Positions 1 to 5,982 of a stretch of 9,688 bases of DNA are shown one piece after another. Origin of the DNA: DASWUD01 sp036401755 (GTDB lineage Bacteria > Pseudomonadota > Gammaproteobacteria > Thiohalomonadales > Thiohalomonadaceae); the NCBI GenBank assembly GCA_036401755.1, contig DASWUD010000197.1, positions 1-9,688 on the forward strand, written 5' to 3'. Position numbers and translations under genes: made by a program. The notes under the pieces are model-generated. The model searched no databases, had not been told where the DNA came from, and worked only from the letters and a program-made list of their open reading frames with translations. The first letter of the stretch is position 1. Each line of letters starts with the position of its first letter.

Positions 1-25
1 AATTTGGACGCCGCGGCAAGCGGCG

Positions 26-60
26 GCCCCGCAGGGGCGAGGCCCAGGGAGGGGCCTCGC
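26..60. repeat. Two adjacent GC-rich hairpins at the left edge
   Basis: Two inverted repeats sit side by side. GCCCC (26-30) pairs with GGGGC (34-38) around a 3-base loop. GCGAGGCCC (37-45) pairs perfectly with GGGCCTCGC (52-60) around a 6-base loop. Neither is followed by a T-run on either strand, so this is not a standard intrinsic terminator. It may be the tail of the upstream transcript or an intergenic repeat. No gene can be read with confidence in positions 1-155. Confidence 0.5.
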
Positions 61-74
61 AATCCTGGCACCCC
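61..74 (+). pseudogene. 14-base copy of the tRNA-Gln 3' end
   Basis: AATCCTGGCACCCC here is identical to positions 212-225 of the intact tRNA-Gln, covering the 3' side of the T-loop, the T-stem 3' strand and most of the acceptor 3' strand. The bases before it (CTCGC against TTCG) and after it differ, so no foldable tRNA remains. A little further on, TGGCTGGGG (83-91) is the exact reverse complement of the tRNA end CCCCAGCCA (222-230). Possible explanations are a decayed tandem tRNA-Gln copy, an old integration scar or chance. Identity is certain; the interpretation is not. Confidence 0.35.
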
Positions 75-105
75 TCCTTAGCTGGCTGGGGGAACTCGAT
101 GCACA

Positions 106-141
106 GTTCGAGATGGCTCTTTGAATTTAGCATCTTCGAAC
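106..141. repeat. Inverted repeat just before tRNA-Gln
   Basis: GTTCGAGATG (106-115) pairs with CATCTTCGAAC (131-141) through ten base pairs with a single bulged T. The loop is 15 bases and AT-rich. It ends 14 bases before the first base of tRNA-Gln, and a T6 run (151-156) leads into the tRNA. It could be a weak terminator for an upstream transcript or a protein-binding site in the tRNA promoter. A poor -35-like TTGAAT (121-126) lies across the loop and right-hand part, with no good -10 at proper spacing. Function unknown. Confidence 0.4.
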
Positions 142-155
142 ACACAAAGATTTTT

Positions 156-230
156 TGGGGTGTCGCCAAGCGGTAAGGCACCGGATTTTGATTCCGGCAT
201 ACCCAGGTTCGAATCCTGGCACCCCAGCCA
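156..230 (+). tRNA. tRNA-Gln (anticodon TTG)
   Basis: A complete 75-base cloverleaf can be folded by eye. The acceptor TGGGGTG (156-162) pairs with CACCCCA (220-226), followed by discriminator G and an encoded CCA (228-230). The D-arm has GCC/GGC. The anticodon stem CCGGA (181-185) pairs with TCCGG (193-197), with loop TTTTGAT and anticodon TTG at 188-190. The T-arm CCAGG/CCTGG encloses TTCGAAT. The weak first pair (T-A) is typical of bacterial tRNA-Gln. It decodes CAA and, by wobble, CAG. Placement directly before prs is a familiar gammaproteobacterial arrangement. A T5 run at 243-247 follows. Confidence 0.98.
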
Positions 231-252
231 ATTTCGATTAGATTTTTCCCGG

Positions 253-268
253 GAACGCCGCGGCGTTC
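253..268. promoter_or_regulatory. 16-base perfect palindrome in the prs leader
   Basis: GAACGCCG followed by CGGCGTTC forms a perfect two-fold palindrome between tRNA-Gln and prs, 14 bases before the prs Shine-Dalgarno. In RNA it would fold as a 6-bp stem with a CGCG tetraloop. The odd-looking symmetry with a central CG recalls operators of LacI-type regulators. PurR controls prs in E. coli, but this site lacks the AT-rich core of the PurR box. It may equally be an RNA processing or stability hairpin separating tRNA from mRNA. Confidence 0.4.
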
Positions 269-294
269 GGCAACAAGCAGCGAGGAGTAATCCT

Positions 295-1245
295 GTGTCG
301 TCAGAGATGATGGTCTTTGCGGGTAATGCGAATCCGCAGCTGGCGCAGGATATCACCACCTACCTGGGCCTGCCGCTGGGTAAGGCGATCGTCGGCCGCT
401 TCAGCGACGGCGAGATCATGATCGAGATTCTGGAGAACGTGCGCGGCAAGCACGTCTTCATCGTGCAACCCACCTGCGCCCCCACCAACGACAACCTGAT
501 GGAGCTGATGGTGATGGCCGACGCGCTGCGCCGCGCCTCTGCCGGCATCATCACCGCGGTCATCCCCTACTTTGGCTACGCCCGCCAGGACCGCCGCCCG
601 CGCTCGGCGCGCGTGCCCATCACCGCCAAGGTGATCGCCAACATGCTCACCGGCGTCGGCATCAACAAGCTGCTCACCGTCGACCTGCACGCCGATCAGA
701 TCCAGGGCTTCTTTGATGTACCGGTGGACAACGTCTACGCCTCGCCGATCCTGCTCGGCGAGATCTGGCGCAACAAGGACCCCGGCCTAATGGTGGTGTC
801 ACCCGACGTGGGCGGCGTGGTGCGCGCCCGTGCGCTGGCGAAGCGCCTCGATGATGCGGACCTCGCCATCATCGACAAGCGTCGTCCCCGTGCCAATGTC
901 GCCCAGGTGATGCACATCATCGGTGATGTGAAGGATCGCACCTGCGTCCTCATCGACGATCTGGTCGATACCGCCGGCACCCTGTGTCAGGCCGCCGCCG
1001 CGCTGAAGAAGCACGGCGCCGCCAAGGTGAAGGCCTACATCACCCACCCGGTGCTCTCCGGGCCGGCGATCAAGAACATCGAAAACTCGGAGCTGGACGA
1101 ACTGGTGGTCACAGACACCATCCCGCTCAGCGCCGAGGCGAAGAATTGCAAACGCATTCGCCAGTTGTCGATTGCGGAGATGCTGGCGGAGACCATCCGC
1201 CGCATCCACAACGAAGAGTCGGTCAGCTCCCTCTATATGGACTGA
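295..1245 (+). CDS. prs: Ribose-phosphate pyrophosphokinase (PRPP synthetase)
   Basis: The 316-residue protein transfers pyrophosphate from ATP to ribose 5-phosphate to make PRPP, the cytosolic precursor of purines, pyrimidines, NAD, histidine and tryptophan. Length and sequence match bacterial Prs throughout. Visible landmarks are the N-terminal FAGNANPQLA (8-17), the ATP-binding loop YARQDRR (95-101), DLHADQIQGFF from residue 130 with the metal/catalytic His132, and the PRPP-binding loop DDLVDTAGT (221-229). The GTG at 295 is chosen because GAGGAG (282-287) lies 7 bases before it and the N-terminus then matches the family. ATG at 307 would be 19 bases from that site. The open frame continues upstream through the tRNA, which is meaningless. 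It may share a transcript with tRNA-Gln, since no clear separate promoter is seen in the 64-base gap. Confidence 0.97.
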   Translation: MSSEMMVFAGNANPQLAQDITTYLGLPLGKAIVGRFSDGEIMIEILENVRGKHVFIVQPTCAPTNDNLMELMVMADALRRASAGIITAVIPYFGYARQDRRPRSARVPITAKVIANMLTGVGINKLLTVDLHADQIQGFFDVPVDNVYASPILLGEIWRNKDPGLMVVSPDVGGVVRARALAKRLDDADLAIIDKRRPRANVAQVMHIIGDVKDRTCVLIDDLVDTAGTLCQAAAALKKHGAAKVKAYITHPVLSGPAIKNIENSELDELVVTDTIPLSAEAKNCKRIRQLSIAEMLAETIRRIHNEESVSSLYMD

Positions 1246-1269
1246 CCCGCCGCGCAAGCGGCAGATGAA

Positions 1270-1331
1270 CTTGGGCAAGTGAGTGTTCGCTTGCCGAAGC
1301 AGTGCAGCGGATCTGGTCGCGGAACCGCTGC
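1270..1331 (+). promoter_or_regulatory. Two tandem hairpins between prs and rplY
   Basis: The 113-base gap holds two stems. The first is GGCAAG (1274-1279) with CTTGCC (1290-1295), lengthened inward by a T-G wobble and a G-C pair, and outward by CTT/AAG across one G-G mismatch. The second is GCAGCGG (1304-1310) with CCGCTGC (1325-1331) around a 14-base loop. Neither is followed by a proper T-run. They lie 28 bases or more before the rplY start, so they could be an L25 mRNA leader, an attenuator or processing sites. Structure is seen; role is not known. Confidence 0.4.
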
Positions 1332-1358
1332 GATTTAAACCCTGATGGAGTAAATGCA

Positions 1359-1982
1359 ATGAGCAATGTCGATTTCAACCTGAGCGCGGAACTCCGCAGC
1401 GACATGGGGAAGGGTGCGAGCCGCCGCCTGCGTCGCGAAGGCAAGGTTCCCGCAGTACTGTACGGCGCGGACAAGGAGGCTACCTCCCTGACCATCGACC
1501 ATAACGACCTCTACAAGCACCTGCAGCACGAGGCCTTCTACTCGCACATCCTCACCCTGACCATCGCTGGCAAGGCAGAGAAAGCGGTATTGAAGGATCT
1601 GCAGCGCCATCCGGTGCGCCCGATCATCCTGCACGCCGATTTCCTGCGCATCAGCGCCAAGGACAAGATCCGCATGCACGTGCCCCTGCACTTCAAGGGC
1701 GAAGATGTCGCTCCGGGCGTAAAGGTGGGCAGCGGTGTCGTCACCCACAACATCACCCAGGTGGAAGTGAGCTGTCTGGGCAAGGACCTGCCCGAGTTCA
1801 TCGAAGTCGATATCTCCGGTCTGGAACTGGATCAGGTGCTGCACCTCTCCGACCTCAAGCTGCCGAAGGGCGTCGAACTGGTCGAGCTGATGCACGGCGC
1901 CAGCCACGACCAGCCGGTGGTCGGTATCCACAAGACCCGCGGCAGCGCTGCAGCCGAGGGTGAAGAAGCCGCGGCCGAGTAA
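1359..1982 (+). CDS. rplY: 50S ribosomal protein L25, long (Ctc/TL5) form
   Basis: This 207-residue protein binds 5S rRNA in the large ribosomal subunit. The N-terminal L25 domain (about residues 5-95) contains the RNA-binding stretch GKGASRRLRREGKVPAVLYG (17-36). A C-terminal TL5-type beta domain (about 100-190) follows, and the protein ends in a low-complexity acidic tail rich in Ala and Glu (195-207). It is the long two-domain type, unlike the 94-residue E. coli L25. The ATG at 1359 has GGAG (1347-1350) 8 bases upstream; the frame is open further upstream to 1302, but without a supported start. It lies between prs and pth, the usual position. Two hairpins precede it. Confidence 0.96.
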   Translation: MSNVDFNLSAELRSDMGKGASRRLRREGKVPAVLYGADKEATSLTIDHNDLYKHLQHEAFYSHILTLTIAGKAEKAVLKDLQRHPVRPIILHADFLRISAKDKIRMHVPLHFKGEDVAPGVKVGSGVVTHNITQVEVSCLGKDLPEFIEVDISGLELDQVLHLSDLKLPKGVELVELMHGASHDQPVVGIHKTRGSAAAEGEEAAAE

Positions 1983-2015
1983 TCCACTCTCCGTCCGCTT
2001 GCGGGAAAACCGGCG

Positions 2016-2597
2016 TTGGCGTCGCCTCTTGCTCTCATTGTCGGCCTGGGAAATCCGGGCCGCGAATATGAGCAGACGCGGCACAACGCCGGTTTTTGGT
2101 TTGTGGAGGCCCTCGCCCGCCAGTCAAACGCCAGCTTCAAGCCCGACAGCAAATTCTTCGGCGAAGTGGCGAAGATACGTCTCGGTAGCCACGAGGTGTG
2201 GCTGCTCAAGCCCGACACCTTCATGAACCGCAGTGGCCAGGCGATTGCGGCACTGGCGCGTTTCTACAAGATCAGTCTCGACCAGATCCTGGTGGCCCAC
2301 GATGAACTGGACATTCTTCCCGGCGACATCCGCCTCAAGTTAGGCGGTGGCCACGGCGGCCACAACGGTCTGCGTGACACCATTACCCAGATGGGCGGCA
2401 ACACCTTTCTGCGCTTGCGCATCGGCATCGGCCATCCAGGCCACAGCAGCCAGGTCACTGGCTTCGTGCTCGGCAAGGCGCCAAGCAGTGAACAGGTGCT
2501 GATCGATGAGGCGATCGAGCGCGCATTAAAGGTGATGCCCCTGACAGTAAGCGGGGAAGTGCAGAAGGCGATGAACGAGCTGCACAGCGGCAAATAG
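2016..2597 (+). CDS. pth: Peptidyl-tRNA hydrolase
   Basis: The 193-residue cytosolic enzyme releases peptides from peptidyl-tRNAs that drop off ribosomes, so the tRNA can be reused. All known active-site residues are present at a constant offset of +3 from E. coli Pth: Asn13 (GLGNPG), the catalytic His23 (TRHNAG), Asn71 (FMNRSG), Asp96 (HDELD) and Asn117 (GGHNGLRD). The start is a TTG at 2016, chosen because family homology (LALIVGLGNPG) begins a few residues later and no ATG or GTG is available. The ribosome site is weak (GCGGGA around 2001-2006), which with TTG suggests low translation or coupling to rplY 33 bases upstream. Confidence 0.96.
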   Translation: MASPLALIVGLGNPGREYEQTRHNAGFWFVEALARQSNASFKPDSKFFGEVAKIRLGSHEVWLLKPDTFMNRSGQAIAALARFYKISLDQILVAHDELDILPGDIRLKLGGGHGGHNGLRDTITQMGGNTFLRLRIGIGHPGHSSQVTGFVLGKAPSSEQVLIDEAIERALKVMPLTVSGEVQKAMNELHSGK

Positions 2598-2610
2598 CGG
2601 TTACAAACGA

Positions 2611-2639
2611 GAGTCCTTCGCACCGGAGGACTCCCTTTT
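2611..2639 (+). terminator. Intrinsic terminator after pth
   Basis: GAGTCCT (2611-2617) pairs with AGGACTC (2627-2633). The stem can be lengthened inward by a T-G and a C-G pair, and CC plus T4 (2636-2639) follows. It starts 13 bases after the pth stop and probably reduces read-through into ychF. The short T-run suggests partial termination. Confidence 0.6.
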
Positions 2640-2642
2640 GCA

Positions 2643-2660
2643 CCTGTAGACAGGAAAGAG
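2643..2660 (+). promoter_or_regulatory. ychF ribosome-binding site overlapping a palindrome
   Basis: AGGAAAGAG (2652-2660) is the ribosome-binding site of ychF, ending 6 bases before the ATG at 2667. CCTGT (2643-2647) and ACAGG (2650-2654) form a small palindrome whose right arm is part of that site. Being only two bases apart, the arms cannot form a stable full hairpin alone. A protein-binding site or chance is as likely as RNA masking. Confidence 0.35.
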
Positions 2661-2666
2661 AAAACC

Positions 2667-3758
2667 ATGGGATTCAAATGCGGCATCGTCGGCCTGCCCA
2701 ACGTCGGCAAGTCCACCCTCTTCAACGCGCTCACCAAGGCGGGCATCGAGGCGGCCAACTACCCGTTCTGCACCATCGAACCCAACGTTGGCATCGTGCC
2801 GGTGCCTGACGCGCGCATGGACAAGCTGGCGGAGATCGTCAAGCCGCAGCGCATGCTGCCCACCACCATGGAGTTCGTCGACATCGCCGGGCTGGTGGCC
2901 GGCGCCTCCAAGGGTGAAGGGCTCGGCAACAAGTTCCTGGCCAACATCCGCGAGACCGATGCCATCGCCCACGTGGTGCGCTGCTTCGTCGACGAAAACA
3001 TCGTCCACGTGGCCGGCAAGATCGACCCGCTTGGCGACATCGAGGTAATCAACACCGAACTGGCGCTGGCCGACCTCGACAGCGTGGAGAAGGCCGCCCT
3101 CAAGGCCGCCAAGAACGCCAAGAGCGGCGACAAGGAGTCCAAGGCCAAGGCCGAGCTGCTGGAGAAGGTGCGCGTCCACCTCGACAGCGGCAAGCCGGTG
3201 CGCAGCATGGGGCTCGACGAAGAACAGCAGAGGCTGCTCTACGATCTGCACCTGCTCACCATCAAGCCGACCATGTACATCGCCAACGTCGCCGACAACG
3301 GTTTCACCAACAACCCCCACCTCGACGCGGTGATGAAGCTGGCTGAGGAAGAGAAGGCGGTGGTCGTGCCGGTCTGCGCCGCCATCGAATCGGAGCTGGT
3401 GGACCTCGATCCCGAGGAAGCCAAGGCGTTCCTCGACGAGATGGGTCTGGAAGAGCCCGGCCTCAACCGCGTGATCCGCGCGGGCTATAGCCTGCTCGGC
3501 CTGCAGACCTACTTCACCGCCGGGGTGAAGGAGGTGCGCGCCTGGACCATCCGCATCGGCGATACCGCCCCCAAGGCCGCTGGCGTCATCCACACCGACT
3601 TCGAAAAGGGCTTCATCCGCGCCGAGGTGATCGCCTACGAGGACTTCATCGCCTGCAAGGGCGAACAGGGCGCCAAGGAGGCCGGAAAGATGCGCCTGGA
3701 AGGCAAGGAGTACGTGGTACAGGATGGTGACGTCATGCACTTCCGCTTCAACGTCTAA
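2667..3758 (+). CDS. ychF: Ribosome-associated OBG-family ATPase YchF
   Basis: The 363-residue protein is a universally conserved P-loop NTPase of the Obg group that binds ribosomes and prefers ATP over GTP. The G1 loop GLPNVGKST spans 9-17. The G3 motif DIAGL is at 72-76, followed by the YchF-typical VAGASKGEGLGNKFLANIRE (77-96). The fourth motif is NVAD (207-210) in place of NKxD, consistent with loss of guanine specificity. A helical insertion rich in Lys and Ala occupies about 135-175, and a C-terminal TGS domain with the family's FEKGFIRAEVI signature is at about 280-363. Length is normal. It lies 69 bases after pth, behind a terminator-like hairpin, so it may have its own promoter. A 411-codon open frame opposite it is only a shadow. 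Confidence 0.97.
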   Translation: MGFKCGIVGLPNVGKSTLFNALTKAGIEAANYPFCTIEPNVGIVPVPDARMDKLAEIVKPQRMLPTTMEFVDIAGLVAGASKGEGLGNKFLANIRETDAIAHVVRCFVDENIVHVAGKIDPLGDIEVINTELALADLDSVEKAALKAAKNAKSGDKESKAKAELLEKVRVHLDSGKPVRSMGLDEEQQRLLYDLHLLTIKPTMYIANVADNGFTNNPHLDAVMKLAEEEKAVVVPVCAAIESELVDLDPEEAKAFLDEMGLEEPGLNRVIRAGYSLLGLQTYFTAGVKEVRAWTIRIGDTAPKAAGVIHTDFEKGFIRAEVIAYEDFIACKGEQGAKEAGKMRLEGKEYVVQDGDVMHFRFNV

Positions 3759-3771
3759 ACGAGGCTTTGCC

Positions 3772-3800
3772 TTGACAAAAGGGAAGCGGATCAGCAAAAT
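3772..3800 (+). promoter_or_regulatory. Candidate sigma-70 promoter for tRNA-Met
   Basis: A perfect -35 TTGACA (3772-3777) is followed by a 17-base spacer and the -10-like CAAAAT (3795-3800, 4 of 6 matches). The expected start is near 3807, about 30 bases before tRNA-Met. The bases after the -10 are GC-rich (GCCGC), as in stringently controlled stable-RNA promoters. The spacer contains one arm of the inverted repeat listed next, so the same bases may serve the ychF terminator. Confidence 0.5.
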
Positions 3801-3813
3801 GCCGCTTCCCTTT
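3778..3813. terminator. Inverted repeat after ychF, probable terminator
   Basis: AAAGGGAAGCGG (3778-3789) and CCGCTTCCCTTT (3802-3813) form a perfect 12-bp stem with a 12-base loop, 19 bases after the ychF stop. On the plus strand only TTT plus C follows the G/C part. On the minus strand the stem runs into TTTTG. Termination of ychF is the likeliest role. It overlaps a good promoter match, so an operator role is possible. GGGG (3815-3818) and CCCC (3824-3827) form a second small stem directly after it. Confidence 0.55.
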
Positions 3814-3837
3814 CGGGGCCTCGCCCCAAATCTCAAT

Positions 3838-3914
3838 GGCTACGTAGCTCAGCTGGTTAGAGCACAGCACTCATAATGCTGGGGTCCCCTGTTCGATCCA
3901 GGGCGTAGCCACCA
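3838..3914 (+). tRNA. Elongator tRNA-Met (anticodon CAT)
   Basis: This is a complete 77-base tRNA. The acceptor GGCTACG (3838-3844) pairs with CGTAGCC (3904-3910), with ACCA encoded at 3911-3914. The anticodon stem CAGCA (3865-3869) pairs with TGCTG (3877-3881), with loop CTCATAA and CAT at 3872-3874. The T-arm CCCTG/CAGGG encloses TTCGATC. CAT can mean elongator Met, initiator Met or lysidine-modified Ile. A fully paired acceptor end rules out initiator, and the body closely resembles E. coli elongator tRNA-Met (GGCTACGTAGCTCAG start, CATAATG anticodon region). ATTTTCT follows and may help end transcription. Confidence 0.96.
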
Positions 3915-3974
3915 TTTTCTCCCCATAAATCCACACTAAATTTCCTGTCACATTACTCAAGCAGTCCGTTTCGA

Positions 3975-3990
3975 TGCCGTGTGCACGGCA
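3975..3990. repeat. Short inverted repeat in the convergent gap
   Basis: TGCCGTG (3975-3981) and CACGGCA (3984-3990) are complementary arms separated by two bases. It lies between tRNA-Met and the fccB terminator. On the plus strand it is followed by AAAA rather than T, so it is not a terminator for the tRNA. It could be a binding site or a remnant. No gene lies in 3915-4003. Confidence 0.35.
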
Positions 3991-4003
3991 AAACTGATCC
4001 TCA

Positions 4004-4031
4004 GAAATAAAACGGGGCCCGAAGGCCCCGT
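4004..4031 (-). terminator. Strong intrinsic terminator after fccB
   Basis: Read on the minus strand, ACGGGGCC (4031-4024), a TTCG tetraloop and GGCCCCGT (4019-4012) form a perfect 8-bp GC-rich hairpin with a very stable loop, followed directly by TTTTATTT (4011-4004). It begins 23 bases after the fccB stop and marks the end of the cytochrome/sulfide transcript, isolating it from the convergent housekeeping genes. Confidence 0.9.
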
Positions 4032-4054
4032 CCTGAACGTGCAGTACGCCGTGA

Positions 4055-5359
4055 TCAACCAAATACGTCGGCGGTGATATTCTTGAACCAGGAGTGCGCG
4101 AAAAGCACTTCGCGCTTGCGCATTTCCATGGTGGTGTCGGCATAGCCCGGGGTCAGACCGCCGGCACCCTTCACGTCAGCGATCTTGCCATCTTCACCCA
4201 GACGGTAGACACCGGCGACGGAGATTGCGTCATCCGGGGTGATGATGCTGTAGCAGGTGTTGACGTAGGAGGGCTCCGGTGCGTCCATACCGTTCATCAT
4301 CGCGACGATGGCTGAAGCGCAGACCTTCGCCTGCGAGTTGGCCGCATAGCCGGATTTCGGCATGGCGCCTGCGACACAGGCGTCACCAATGACGTGGATA
4401 TCCTTTTGCTTGGTCGACTCAAAGGTCTTCTGATTGACCGGACACCAGTCTCCTTCGGTCAGGCCCGCGGCAAATGCAATCGCACCGGCCTTCTGCGGCG
4501 GAATGACATTGATGACGTCACCCTTGAAGCTCTCGACAGCCGCCTGAACAGTCATGGTGGCAGGATCGATGGCCTCCACCTTGCCGCCCTGCGCGCCTGA
4601 TACCCAGGTGATCATGGAGTTTTCGGTTTCGTAGCCGTAGTACTTCTTCCAGCCCGCGATGAACAGCCCTTGCTTGGCAAAGGCGTCCTTCGGATCCAGG
4701 ATGATGATCTTGGACTTTGGCTTATTGTTCTTGAGGTACCAGGCGATCTGCGAAGCACGCTCGTACGGCCCGGGGGGGCAGCGGTACGGGTTTGGTGGGG
4801 CCACCAGGACCACGGTGCCACCATCCTTCATCGATTCGATCTGCTTGCGCAGAAGAGCGGTTTGCGGGCCGGCCTTCCAGGCGTGCGGGATCTTTTCGGC
4901 GACTTCCTCGCTATAGCCGGGAATGGCCTCGTACTTGAGGGCGACGCCCGGGGAAACTACGGCATGATCGTATGGGAAGGTTTTGCCACCTGCGGTGGTG
5001 ACCGTCTTGGCCACCGGGTCGATCGCCGTGACGGAATCGTTCACCACGTTGACGCCATGCTTGGCCAGACCGGTGTAACCGAACGCGATGGAGTCCAGGG
5101 TGCGCTCGCCTGAGAGCACTTCATTGCTCATGAAGCAGGTGAAGTACTCCTTGTTTGGCTCGATCAGGGTAACCTCGATGCCAGGGTCCATCATGCGGAT
5201 ATATTTGGCTGTGGTGCTGCCGCCGATACCACCGCCGACGACAACCACCTTGCCTTTCATCTTGGCCGGGGCACCCAGCACGAGTCCTGGAAAGCTGAGG
5301 GTCGCCAGAGCCGCTGCACCACCACCTACTTTAAGAAAATCGCGACGTGAAACTTTCAT
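4055..5359 (-). CDS. fccB: Flavocytochrome c sulfide dehydrogenase, flavoprotein subunit
   Basis: This 434-residue periplasmic FAD protein oxidises sulfide and passes electrons to the haem subunit FccA. It opens with a twin-arginine signal, SRRDFLKV (4-11) and a hydrophobic stretch to about residue 30, so it is exported folded with FAD. The FAD-binding VVVVGGGIGG (38-47) follows. Cys75 (YFTCFMSNE) matches the cysteine that covalently binds FAD in Allochromatium FccB. Cys194 (YRCPPGPYERA) and Cys369 (YVNTCYSI) match the redox-active disulfide pair; spacings from Cys75 are 119 and 294, against 119 and 295 there. GDACVAG (325-331) belongs to the second FAD motif. The FCSD C-terminal domain ends in SWFKNITADVFG (423-434). 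The ATG follows GGAG with about 11 bases spacing and lies 17 bases after fccA. A C7 run encodes part of CPPG. A SoxF-type relative is less likely given the adjacent diheme subunit. Confidence 0.96.
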   Translation of the reverse strand: MKVSRRDFLKVGGGAAALATLSFPGLVLGAPAKMKGKVVVVGGGIGGSTTAKYIRMMDPGIEVTLIEPNKEYFTCFMSNEVLSGERTLDSIAFGYTGLAKHGVNVVNDSVTAIDPVAKTVTTAGGKTFPYDHAVVSPGVALKYEAIPGYSEEVAEKIPHAWKAGPQTALLRKQIESMKDGGTVVLVAPPNPYRCPPGPYERASQIAWYLKNNKPKSKIIILDPKDAFAKQGLFIAGWKKYYGYETENSMITWVSGAQGGKVEAIDPATMTVQAAVESFKGDVINVIPPQKAGAIAFAAGLTEGDWCPVNQKTFESTKQKDIHVIGDACVAGAMPKSGYAANSQAKVCASAIVAMMNGMDAPEPSYVNTCYSIITPDDAISVAGVYRLGEDGKIADVKGAGGLTPGYADTTMEMRKREVLFAHSWFKNITADVFG

Positions 5360-5376
5360 CTTTTTCTGCTCTCCGA

Positions 5377-5964
5377 TTACTTCTGGCTGCCGTAGAAGTT
5401 GACGAGGGCCTGGTAGGCTTCGTCACCTTTTGCCTTGTGGACCTCTTCCATCTTGGCCTTCATCTTCTTCGGCATCTCGCGTTTGCCGCTGGTGAAGTCC
5501 TCAATAGTCCACTGTAGGTACGTCATCGGCTGACCGGCGAGAATGCCACCATCTTCCGAAACCCGCCCCCCCTTCTCATGGCACTTCTCGCAGCTCTTGC
5601 TGTGCAGTTTTTTGCCGACGCTTGCCAGCTTCGGGTCAGCCTGTTGCGGCAGCGGATGATACTTCTGGGCGGCAAAGTACTTGGCCATCGCCTTGATCTC
5701 GTCTTCCGTATAGCCCTTGGCGATACGGTTCATGATGGTGCCCTTGCGACTGCCATCCGCATACCCTTTCATCGTATCAATGAAATATTCACTGTTGATA
5801 CCTGCAATTCCTGGAGTCGCAGGGCCATTGGTATTGCCATTGGCGCCATGGCAACCTGCACAGGTATTGCCGAGCATTTCGCCACTGGGTGTTGCCAGCA
5901 CAGCTCCACTCAGTGCCAGACCACCCAGCACCAGCATACTTAGTACGGTTTTCTTGTTGTTCAT
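5377..5964 (-). CDS. fccA: Flavocytochrome c sulfide dehydrogenase, diheme cytochrome subunit
   Basis: The 195-residue periplasmic cytochrome accepts electrons from FccB. It has a Sec signal peptide (MNNKK, hydrophobic 7-24, likely cut near LAT-PSG) and two haem sites, CAGCH (35-39) and CEKCH (125-129), in two class-I-like domains. Candidate axial methionines are Met78 (TIMNRIAKG) and one of those in REMPKKMKAKM (162-172). Size agrees with the roughly 20-kDa diheme FccA of purple sulfur bacteria. The start at 5964 is preferred because AGGGGTGAT directly precedes ATG. A GTG two codons earlier (5970) lies inside that ribosome site. fccB follows after 17 bases, a typical two-subunit operon. Haem attachment needs the Ccm system, part of which is encoded 3 kb upstream. 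A G7 run lies at the codons for Gly-Gly after the second haem. Confidence 0.93.
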   Translation of the reverse strand: MNNKKTVLSMLVLGGLALSGAVLATPSGEMLGNTCAGCHGANGNTNGPATPGIAGINSEYFIDTMKGYADGSRKGTIMNRIAKGYTEDEIKAMAKYFAAQKYHPLPQQADPKLASVGKKLHSKSCEKCHEKGGRVSEDGGILAGQPMTYLQWTIEDFTSGKREMPKKMKAKMEEVHKAKGDEAYQALVNFYGSQK

Positions 5965-5982
5965 AATCACCCCTGGGTCTAC

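Noticed and set aside
1335..2084. 249-codon minus-strand frame opposite rplY
   Set aside because: It lies antisense to the clear L25 gene, with no start signal and no recognisable domain.
51..3824. GGGGCCTCGC occurring before both tRNA genes (51-60 and 3815-3824)
   Set aside because: Only ten GC-rich bases are shared, the flanks differ and the distances to the tRNAs differ; chance or common hairpin composition is enough.
2601..3836. 411-codon open frame on the minus strand opposite ychF
   Set aside because: It mirrors the well-supported ychF codon pattern, is rich in His, Val and Gly as antisense frames are, has no ribosome site and resembles no family.
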